Assembly (NCBI RefSeq): GCF_009760915.1
Contig: NZ_VIDQ01000051.1
Span: forward strand, 1-53,686
Length of the DNA: 53,686 nt
DNA from: Azohydromonas aeria
GTDB lineage: Bacteria > Pseudomonadota > Gammaproteobacteria > Burkholderiales > Burkholderiaceae_C
Direction: 5' to 3'
Both the position numbers and the translations under genes were made by a program. Below are positions 40,150-47,161 of the stretch, one piece after another (position 1 is the stretch's first letter; every line of letters begins with the position of its first letter). Below the pieces are notes generated by a model that was given only the letters and a program-made list of their open reading frames with translations, ran no database searches and was not told the origin of the DNA.

Positions 40150-41337
40150 GTGAACCTCATCCGCCTGCCCTCGCACTACCTGGAACCTCAACGGGCGCTG
40201 CCTTTTGACGTCTTCGACGCCCGCGGCCGGCTGCTGCTGTCGGCCGGCCATGGCGTGGACGCAGCCACGCTGTCGCAACTGCTGCGCTGGGAGCCGCACG
40301 CCAACGTGGTGCAGTACCGGGCGTGGCGCGCCGAGGTGGAAGGCGGCGCACCCAGGCCCGACGCGCCGCAGGAGCTGCACCTGCCCACGCGCCGGCTGAG
40401 CCTGGCGCAGGAGTGGACCATGCTCGTGATGGCGCTGGAGTCGGCGCTGCGCGAGCCGCAGCCCGACGGCGCCTGGCTGCGCGCGCTGCACTCGGTGCGG
40501 CTGCGCGCGCGCCACGTGGCGGAGCTTGCCCCGGACGGCTCCATCGGCCATTTCATCCATGCCGGCGGCATGCACACCAACCACTACAGCTGCCACCAGG
40601 CGCTGCGCTGCATGCTCCTGGCCGGTGCCTGCGCACGCGCGCTGAACTGGAGCGAGGAGCAGGTGCAGGCGCTCGAAGGCGCGGCGCTGACGATGAACGT
40701 GGCCATGCGGCCGTTGCAGGACATGCTGGCGCAGCGCGACTCGGGCCTGAGCGCCGGGCTGCGCCAGCAGGTGGCGCAGCACCCGCGTGAAGGCGCGCGG
40801 CTGCTGGCGGCCGCGGGCGTGGCCGACCCGCTGTGGCTGGGCTCGGTGCTGCTGCACCACGACGCGGCGGCGGGCGCGCAGCCGCTGGCCGCGCTCACGC
40901 CGGCGCAGCAGGCGGCGCAGCAGGCGGCGCAGTTGCTGCGCCGGGTGGACCTGTTCGGCGCCAAGCTCAGCCGGCGCGGGCAGCGTGCGCCGCTGAGCGG
41001 GCTGCGTGCCGTGCGCGAGGCCTGCCTGGGTCCGGGCGGGCAGCCCGACGCGATCGGCGCGGTGCTGCTGCAGGCGGTGGGCCTGTACCCGCCGGGCAGC
41101 TTCGTGCGGTTGGCCAGCGGCGAGGTGGCGATGGTGCTGGCGCGTGGCAGCCGCGCCAACACGCCGCGCGTGGGCGCCTTTGCCGATGCCGCGGGGCAGG
41201 CGCTGCGCGCGCCGCAGCTGCGCGACACGGCGCAGCCGGAATTCGCCGTGAAGGCCGCGCTCGAACCCGCGGCCGTGCCCGGACGGCCGGACCACGAGCG
41301 GCTGCTGGCGTTGCTGGTCCCGTCGCGGCGGCCATGA
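40150..41337 (+). CDS. Degenerate HD-GYP-like protein, paralogue 2
   Basis: The product is 395 residues starting at GTG 40150. It is closely similar to the paralogues on either side along its whole length, starting MNLIRLPSHYLEPQRALPFDVFDARG. It shares the first His (CHQALRCM), the HD-to-MN replacement (LTMNVAMRPLQ), HPREGARLL, LLHHD and the YPPGSFVRLASGE ending. A CAGGCGGCG unit near 40912-40930 is duplicated in frame compared with copy 1. It lies 101 bp after copy 1. No clear promoter of its own was seen. Confidence 0.7.
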   Translation: MNLIRLPSHYLEPQRALPFDVFDARGRLLLSAGHGVDAATLSQLLRWEPHANVVQYRAWRAEVEGGAPRPDAPQELHLPTRRLSLAQEWTMLVMALESALREPQPDGAWLRALHSVRLRARHVAELAPDGSIGHFIHAGGMHTNHYSCHQALRCMLLAGACARALNWSEEQVQALEGAALTMNVAMRPLQDMLAQRDSGLSAGLRQQVAQHPREGARLLAAAGVADPLWLGSVLLHHDAAAGAQPLAALTPAQQAAQQAAQLLRRVDLFGAKLSRRGQRAPLSGLRAVREACLGPGGQPDAIGAVLLQAVGLYPPGSFVRLASGEVAMVLARGSRANTPRVGAFADAAGQALRAPQLRDTAQPEFAVKAALEPAAVPGRPDHERLLALLVPSRRP

Positions 41338-41503
41338 GGGGCGGCGCGGGCGGCGGCGGGCCGGGCCGGGCGTGCGCGCGCCGGATGATGCCGCCCGGAT
41401 GCGACTTTTCTCACGCTTGCCGCGCTTGGCGCGGTGCGCGCCCGGCGGTCCGGGCGGCTGGGCCTCGCGTGCTTGCCATGATGGGGCGCCTGCTGCCGCC
41501 GCC

Positions 41504-42694
41504 GTGAACCTGATCCGACTGTCCCCACAGCTCCTGGAGCCCTACAACGCGCTGCCCTTCGACGTCTACGATGCGCGGGGCCGGCTGCTGCTGGCTGCCG
41601 GGCGCGGCATCGACGGGGCCACGCGCGCGCACCTGCAGCGCTGGGACCTGTATGCCGATGCGGCGCAGAGCCGGGTGTGGCGCGAGCGCGTGGCGCTGGC
41701 GCGCTGGCGCGCGCGCCAGGGGCGGCATGCCACGCCGGGCGAGTCCGCGCCCGCGGCAGCGCGCGTGGAGCCGCCGCGGCTGAGCCTGGCGCAGGAGTGG
41801 ACGATGCTGGCCATGGCGCTGGAGTCGGCGCTGCGCGAGCCGCTGCCCGACGGCGCGTGGGTGCGCGAGGCGCAGGCGGTGCGGCTGCGCGCGCGCCACG
41901 TCGCGGCGCAGGCCAGCGACGCCTCGCTGTGCCACCTGATCTACACCGCCGGGCTGCACACCAACCTCTACAGCTGCCACCAGGCGCTGCGGCGCCTGCT
42001 CGTGGCCGGGGGCTGCGCGCGCGTGCTGGGCTGGAGCGAGGCGCAGGTGGCGTCGCTGGAATGCGCGGCGCTGACCATGAACGTGGCGCTGCGCCAGCTG
42101 CAGGACATGCTCACGCAGCGCGACACGGGCCTGAGCGCCGGGCTGCGCCAGCAGGTGGTACAGAACCCGCGCGAGGGTGCGCGGCTGCTGGCGGCCGCGG
42201 GCGTGGCCGACCCGGTGTGGCTGGGCGCGGTGCTGCTGCACCGCGAGGCGCCGCGCACCGCGCAGCCGCTGGCCGCGCTGGCGCCGGCGCAGCAGGCCGC
42301 GTGGCTGCTGCGCCGCGTGGACATGCTGTGCGCCAAGCTCAGCCGGCGCGGCCGGCGCGCGCCGCTGAACGGGCTGCAGGCCATGCGCGAGGCCTGCCTG
42401 GGCCCGGAAGGGCAGTCCGACGAGATCGGCGCAGCGCTGCTGCAGACGTTGGGGCTGTACCCGCCGGGCAGCTTCGTGCGGCTGGCCAGCGGCGAGACGG
42501 CGCTGGTGCTGGCGCGCGGCCGCCGCGCCTGCGCGCCGCTGGCCGGGGCCTTCGCCGACGCCGACGGGCTGCCGCTGCCCGCGCCGCGGCTGCGCGACAC
42601 GGCGCAGCCGGAGTTCGCCGTGGAGGGCGCGAGCGACCCGGCGCGGGTGCTCGTGCGGCCCAATCACGAGAAGTTGTTGGCGCTGCTGCGCTGA
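41504..42694 (+). CDS. Degenerate HD-GYP-like protein, paralogue 3
   Basis: The product is 396 residues from GTG 41504, placed by alignment with paralogue 2 (NLIRL...). An upstream in-frame ATG at 41372 would add 44 Arg/Gly/Ala-rich residues with no counterpart in the other copies. It has the same signature losses: LTMNVALRQLQ for the HD motif, and no GYP. Here the later HHD is also changed to LLHRE, making it the most decayed active site of the three. It ends 83 bp before motA, with a sigma-28 site in between. Confidence 0.7.
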   Translation: MNLIRLSPQLLEPYNALPFDVYDARGRLLLAAGRGIDGATRAHLQRWDLYADAAQSRVWRERVALARWRARQGRHATPGESAPAAARVEPPRLSLAQEWTMLAMALESALREPLPDGAWVREAQAVRLRARHVAAQASDASLCHLIYTAGLHTNLYSCHQALRRLLVAGGCARVLGWSEAQVASLECAALTMNVALRQLQDMLTQRDTGLSAGLRQQVVQNPREGARLLAAAGVADPVWLGAVLLHREAPRTAQPLAALAPAQQAAWLLRRVDMLCAKLSRRGRRAPLNGLQAMREACLGPEGQSDEIGAALLQTLGLYPPGSFVRLASGETALVLARGRRACAPLAGAFADADGLPLPAPRLRDTAQPEFAVEGASDPARVLVRPNHEKLLALLR

Positions 42695-42721
42695 ATGCGC
42701 ACTGCGCGCGCCGCGCGCCGC

Positions 42722-42748
42722 TCAAGTCACTGCGTGGCGGGCCGATAT
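42722..42748 (+). promoter_or_regulatory. Sigma-28 type promoter for motA-motB-cheY-cheZ
   Basis: TCAAGTCA (42722-42729), 11 bases, then GCCGATAT (42741-42748). The -10 box has one mismatch to GCCGATAA. It lies 29 bp before the motA ATG, which itself has no obvious ribosome site. Confidence 0.75.
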
Positions 42749-42777
42749 CAGGCCGACTCCGAACCAAAAACCCTCAC

Positions 42778-43638
42778 ATGTTCGTCCTCATCGGCTGGGC
42801 CCTCGCCATGGCGTGCGTCTTCGGCGTCTTCATCTTGCACGGCGGCAACATCGCCGTGGTGGCCAAGGCGCTGCCCTTCGAGATGATCACCATCGGCGGC
42901 GCCGCGTTCGGCGCCTTCGTGGCCAACAACCAGCCCAAGGTGCTCAAGGCCACGGGCAAGGCGCTGGCCGGCTGCTTCAAGGGCTCCAAGTACAGCAAGA
43001 CGCGCTACATGGAGCTCATGGCGCTGCTCTACGACATCCTGCAGAAGGCGCGCAAGGAAGGCCTCATCGCCATCGAGAACGACGTGGAGTCGCCGCACGA
43101 GTCCGAGCTCTTCAAGCGCTACCCCACCGTCAGCGCCGACCACCACGTGGTGGAGTTCATCACCGACTACCTGCGCATGATGGTCTCGGGCAACCTCAAC
43201 GCCCACGAGATCGAGAGCCTCATGGACAGCGAGATCGACACCCACCACCACGAGGCGCATGCGCCCGCGGCGGCCATGACGCGCGTGGCCGGGGGCCTGC
43301 CGGCCTTCGGCATCGTCGCGGCGGTGCTGGGGGTGGTCAACACCATGGGCTCCGTGGGCCAGCCCCCGGCGGTGCTGGGCGGCATGATCGGCTCGGCGCT
43401 GGTGGGCACCTTCCTGGGCATCCTGCTGTCCTACGCCATCTTCGAGCCGCTGGCCGGGCTGATGGAGCAGAAGGTTGACGAGGGCACCAAGGAGCTGGTG
43501 TGCATCAAGACCACGCTGTTGGCGTCGATGCAGGGCTATGCGCCGCAGGTGGCCGTGGAATTCGGGCGAAAGGTGCTCTATTCCACCGACCGGCCGACGT
43601 TCGCCGAGCTGGAAAATCACGTCAAGGGCAAGAAGTGA
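42778..43638 (+). CDS. motA: Flagellar stator protein MotA
   Basis: The product is 286 residues with four membrane segments (near 1-20, 34-51, 170-190 and 200-222) and a large cytoplasmic loop carrying ARKEGLIAIENDVESPHES, the charged region that contacts FliG. The segment GGLPAFGIVAAVLGVVNTMG is typical of proton-type MotA with the conserved Pro. It is the first gene of motA-motB-cheY-cheZ. Confidence 0.97.
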   Translation: MFVLIGWALAMACVFGVFILHGGNIAVVAKALPFEMITIGGAAFGAFVANNQPKVLKATGKALAGCFKGSKYSKTRYMELMALLYDILQKARKEGLIAIENDVESPHESELFKRYPTVSADHHVVEFITDYLRMMVSGNLNAHEIESLMDSEIDTHHHEAHAPAAAMTRVAGGLPAFGIVAAVLGVVNTMGSVGQPPAVLGGMIGSALVGTFLGILLSYAIFEPLAGLMEQKVDEGTKELVCIKTTLLASMQGYAPQVAVEFGRKVLYSTDRPTFAELENHVKGKK

Positions 43639-43659
43639 CCCGGGCCCGGGACGACTGAC

Positions 43660-44640
43660 ATGGCAGGCAACGACAAGAAGCTGCAGCCCATCATCATCAA
43701 GAAGGTGAAGAAGGGCGGCCACGGCCACCACGGCGGCGCGTGGAAGATTGCCTATGCCGACTTCGTCACGGCGATGATGGCCTTCTTCCTGCTGATGTGG
43801 CTCATGGGCTCGATGAGCGAGGGCGACCGCAAGGGCATCGCCGACTACTTCAGCTCGCCGGTGAAGCTGTCGCTGCTGGGCAATGCCGGCAGCGGCACGG
43901 GCGACTCGCAGAGCATCATCCAGGGCGGCGGGCAGGACATCACGCGCTCCACGGGCCAGGTCAAGCGCGGCGACATAGACGCCACGCGCGAACACAACGC
44001 GCTCAAGATCCTCAAGGCCGAGCAGGCCGCGGCCGAGGCGCGCAAGCTCGAGGCGCTCAAGCTCAAGGTGCTGTCCAAGCTGCAGGAGAATCCGCGGCTG
44101 TCGGCGCTGCAGTCGCAGATCAAGCTGGAGATGACGCGCGACGGGCTGCGCATCCAGATCATTGACGAGCAGAACCGGCCGATGTTCGCCAGCGGCTCCG
44201 CGGTGGTGCAGACGTACATGCGCGAGCTGCTGCGCGAGATCGGGCAGGCGCTGTCCGACATGCCCAACCGCCTCACGCTCGAAGGCCACACCGACGCGCA
44301 CGCCTACTCCGGCGGCGACCGCGGCTACAGCAACTGGGAGCTCTCCAGCGACCGCGCCAACGCCAGCCGCCGCGAGCTCATCGCCGGGGGGCTGCCCGAG
44401 GACCGCGTGGTGCGCGTGCAGGGCCTGGCCTCCAGCGTGCTTTTCGATCCCAAGGATGCGATGAACCCGCAGAATCGGCGCATCAGCATCATCGTCATGA
44501 ACCGCGAAGCCGAGGAGCGCTTCTTCCGCAATGCGTCCGACCTGGCCGAGGCCCTGGACGCGCCGGAAGGCAGCCGCCCCGGCGCTGCGCCGGCCACCGC
44601 GCCGGCGCCTTCTCCCACACGCCCCCGGAACACGCCATGA
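43660..44640 (+). CDS. motB: Flagellar stator protein MotB
   Basis: The product is 326 residues. The single membrane helix near 30-50 contains the proton-carrying Asp34 (YADFVTAMMAFF). A plug-like segment and a linker follow, then the OmpA-type peptidoglycan-binding domain with LEGHTDAHAY and NRRISIIVM. An Ala/Pro-rich tail ends the protein. It lies 21 bp after motA and overlaps cheY by 4 bp. Confidence 0.97.
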   Translation: MAGNDKKLQPIIIKKVKKGGHGHHGGAWKIAYADFVTAMMAFFLLMWLMGSMSEGDRKGIADYFSSPVKLSLLGNAGSGTGDSQSIIQGGGQDITRSTGQVKRGDIDATREHNALKILKAEQAAAEARKLEALKLKVLSKLQENPRLSALQSQIKLEMTRDGLRIQIIDEQNRPMFASGSAVVQTYMRELLREIGQALSDMPNRLTLEGHTDAHAYSGGDRGYSNWELSSDRANASRRELIAGGLPEDRVVRVQGLASSVLFDPKDAMNPQNRRISIIVMNREAEERFFRNASDLAEALDAPEGSRPGAAPATAPAPSPTRPRNTP

Positions 44641-45038
44641 GTACCCCTACCGATCTGAAATTCCTGATCGTCGACGACTTCTCCACCATGCGCCGCATCG
44701 TGCGCGGGCTGCTCAAGGAAATGGGCTGCCACAACGCCGACGAGGCCGAGGACGGCGCCATCGCGCTGAGCATGCTCAAGAACCAGCGCTTCGACTTCGT
44801 CGTCAGCGACATCAACATGCCCAACATGAACGGCTTCGAGCTGCTGTCGGCCATCAAGGCCGACCCGGCGCTCAAGCACCTGCCCGTGCTCATGGTCACG
44901 GCCGAGGCGCGCAAGGAGGACATCGTGCGCGCGGCGCAGAGCGGCGCGGCGGGCTACATCGTCAAGCCCTTCACCAAGGCCACGCTGGAGGAGAAGGTGC
45001 AGAAGATCATGCAGAAGCTCGCCACCACGCGGGCCTGA
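44637..45038 (+). CDS. cheY: Chemotaxis response regulator CheY
   Basis: The product is 133 residues, a stand-alone receiver domain. The acidic pair is in FLIVDDFSTMRR, the phosphorylation site is Asp58 (SDINMPNMNG), the switch Thr is in VTAEA and the Lys in KPFTKATLEEKV. Phospho-CheY binds FliM and reverses the motor. Its ATG overlaps the motB stop; cheZ follows after 21 bp. Confidence 0.97.
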   Translation: MSTPTDLKFLIVDDFSTMRRIVRGLLKEMGCHNADEAEDGAIALSMLKNQRFDFVVSDINMPNMNGFELLSAIKADPALKHLPVLMVTAEARKEDIVRAAQSGAAGYIVKPFTKATLEEKVQKIMQKLATTRA

Positions 45039-45059
45039 GCCGGCTTCAGGAAGTACGCC

Positions 45060-45704
45060 ATGAACCTGCCTGAAATTCCCCAGCCCAATGCGCCGATGAT
45101 CGTCTCGCCCGAGGTGTTCCAGCAGCTTGGCGCCATCACGCGGCTGCTGCACGACACGATGCAGCAGCTCGACGTGATGCCGCGGCTGCAGACCGCCACC
45201 GACGGGCTGCCCGACGCGCGCAGCCGGCTGCAGTACATCGCCACCAAGACCGCCGACGCCGCCAACAAGGTGCTCAACTCGGTGGACCAGGCCAAGGCCG
45301 AGCAGCAGCGCATCAGCGAGTCCACGCGCGAGATGGCCGCGGCCATGGTGGCCAACCCGGTCAAGGCCGTGGCCTCCGGCGCCGTGATGAACTTCATGCA
45401 CGACGTCGAGGCGTCGAGCGCGCGCATCGACGGCCACCTCACCGACATCATGATGGCGCAGGACTTCCACGACCTCACCGGCCAGGTGGTGGCCAAGGTC
45501 GTCAAGCTCGCCAGCGAGCTCGAGGACAGCCTGCTGGCGCTGCTGGTGCAGGTGGTGCCCCCGGACCAGCGCGACAAGCTCGGCGCCAACGCCCCGGTGG
45601 TGGCGGCGCAGCTCGACGGCCCGGTGGTCAACGCGCAAGGGCGCACCGACGTCGTCACTGACCAGAGCGAGGTCGACGACCTGCTCGCCAGCCTGGGCTT
45701 CTGA
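45060..45704 (+). CDS. cheZ: CheY-P phosphatase CheZ
   Basis: The product is 214 residues. It has a long helical hairpin with the active segment MMAQDFHDLTGQVV, where Asp138 and Gln142 correspond to the Asp and catalytic Gln of enterobacterial CheZ. The C-terminal CheY-binding tail VDDLLASLGF is intact. It removes phosphate from CheY. No cheA or cheW is in the window, so the rest of the chemotaxis operon is elsewhere. Confidence 0.96.
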   Translation: MNLPEIPQPNAPMIVSPEVFQQLGAITRLLHDTMQQLDVMPRLQTATDGLPDARSRLQYIATKTADAANKVLNSVDQAKAEQQRISESTREMAAAMVANPVKAVASGAVMNFMHDVEASSARIDGHLTDIMMAQDFHDLTGQVVAKVVKLASELEDSLLALLVQVVPPDQRDKLGANAPVVAAQLDGPVVNAQGRTDVVTDQSEVDDLLASLGF

Positions 45705-45864
45705 GCCGCCGGCATCGTCGGCCACGGCTGCGCGGTGCCCGCCCGGTGCCTGCCCGCCACGGCATGCATCCCCCGGACGATTTCAATAGGGAGAACACCA
45801 TCTCGCCGCCGCAGCCTGATCAGGCGCAATGCCGTGAGGTTCATGGCCTCGGGGAGACGGCGAC

Positions 45865-47157
45865 ATGGCTTACGAGTTCTTCTTCAGTTACGCACGCGCC
45901 AACGACGACGCGTACCTCAAGCAGTTCTTCAACGACCTGAGCGAGGACATCCGGCAAAAGCGCGGCCTGCCCCGGGGCGCCGAGGTCGGCTTTCTGGACC
46001 AGGCGGGCCTGGATCTGGGCACCGAGTGGGATCCCGCCATCGTCGCCGCGCTGCAGGACAGCAACGTGCTGCTGGCGGTGGCCTCGCCGGCGTACTTCAA
46101 GAGCGACTACTGCGGCAAGGAATGGGCGCTGTTTCGCCGGCGCTGCGAGGCCGCGGCGGGCCCGGGCGGCCAGTTGCCGCCGCTGCTCAAGTCCATCGTC
46201 TGGATCAAGTACCCCATCGAGCCGCTGCCGCACGAGGTGCGCTCGACGCAGCTGCTCTTCGCCGATCCGCAGGCCCTGCACAACGAAAAGGGCTTCAGGT
46301 ACCTGCTGCGCCAGCTCGCGGTGCAGCAGACCCTCTACAACGACCTCATCGACCAGCTCGGCACGGAGATCATCGAGGCTGGCGACACCCATCGCATCCC
46401 GCCGCTGCCGCCGGCGCAGGTGCCCGCGCTGGCCCAAGTGCGCTCGGCCTTCGAAGCCGCGGCGGCCGAGGTGGCGCCGGCCAGGCCCGGTGGGGGCATC
46501 ACGGGGGGCGGCGCGTCGGGACCCCGGCACGTGCACTTCATCTTCGTCGCGGCCAATCCCCAGGACTTCGGCCCGGCGTTTGCCGCCGATGCCTACCTGG
46601 AAGCCGGTGCCGGCGACTGGAAGCCGTTCTTTCCCGACGATGTGCGTCCCATCAACCCGTTGCTGGCGCAGGTGGCCGCGCGCGACGACCTGCTGTTCTC
46701 CAGCACGGAGGTGCCCTTCGGTCCCGACCTGATCGAGCGGGTCGATGCGGCCTGGAAGCAGCGGCAGATCGTCGTGATCGTGATCGACCCCTGGTCGGTG
46801 CACTGGGATGCGCAGCGCCACCAGCCCAGCTACCAGGCGCTGCTGCGCCAGCTCGATGCCCGCCTGGACTACCACTGGTGCGTGCTGGTGCCGTGGAACG
46901 AACGCAGCGAGCCGCTGAGCACGCAGCGCGACCAGGTCGTCGCCACGGTGCTGCACACCTTCGACCGCCATGCGACGCTGGCGCCCAACCCGATGTTCTA
47001 CCGCGACGGCATCCGCTCGGCCCAGGAGCTGCAGTCGGCGGTCGCGGAGGTGCTCACGCGGCTGAAGGAGGAGATCAAGAAGCGCGCCCCGGTGGAGCGG
47101 CCCGTGCCCGCGGGGCCGGCGCGGCTGGTGGTCAGCGGTCCGAGTGCCAGGAGCTGA
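45865..47157 (+). CDS. TIR-FxsC protein
   Basis: The product is 430 residues with GGGAG about 8 bases before the ATG. The N-terminal TIR-like domain (about 1-155) begins FFFSYARANDD and has SPAYFKSDYCGKEW, keeping the Glu (residue 86) at the usual TIR NADase position. A Gly/Pro linker leads to a second domain (about 210-400) with DWKPFFPDD, VVIVIDPWSVHW and CVLVPWNE, the pattern of FxsC proteins from actinobacterial FxSxx peptide systems. No FxSxx precursor or radical-SAM gene is adjacent. It precedes the KGGTGR ATPase gene by 4 bp, and the pair sits between cheZ and flhB. Effector activity is inferred, not shown. Confidence 0.8.
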   Translation: MAYEFFFSYARANDDAYLKQFFNDLSEDIRQKRGLPRGAEVGFLDQAGLDLGTEWDPAIVAALQDSNVLLAVASPAYFKSDYCGKEWALFRRRCEAAAGPGGQLPPLLKSIVWIKYPIEPLPHEVRSTQLLFADPQALHNEKGFRYLLRQLAVQQTLYNDLIDQLGTEIIEAGDTHRIPPLPPAQVPALAQVRSAFEAAAAEVAPARPGGGITGGGASGPRHVHFIFVAANPQDFGPAFAADAYLEAGAGDWKPFFPDDVRPINPLLAQVAARDDLLFSSTEVPFGPDLIERVDAAWKQRQIVVIVIDPWSVHWDAQRHQPSYQALLRQLDARLDYHWCVLVPWNERSEPLSTQRDQVVATVLHTFDRHATLAPNPMFYRDGIRSAQELQSAVAEVLTRLKEEIKKRAPVERPVPAGPARLVVSGPSARS

Positions 47158-47161
47158 AGCC

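Noticed and set aside
41372..41503. N-terminal extension of the third HD-GYP-like gene from ATG 41372
   Set aside because: Extension has no counterpart in the two sister proteins, which both start at a GTG in the same context.
45705..45864. FxSxx-type RiPP precursor gene before the TIR-FxsC gene
   Set aside because: Small frames here lack an FxSxx C-terminus and any ribosome site; no radical-SAM maturase lies near.
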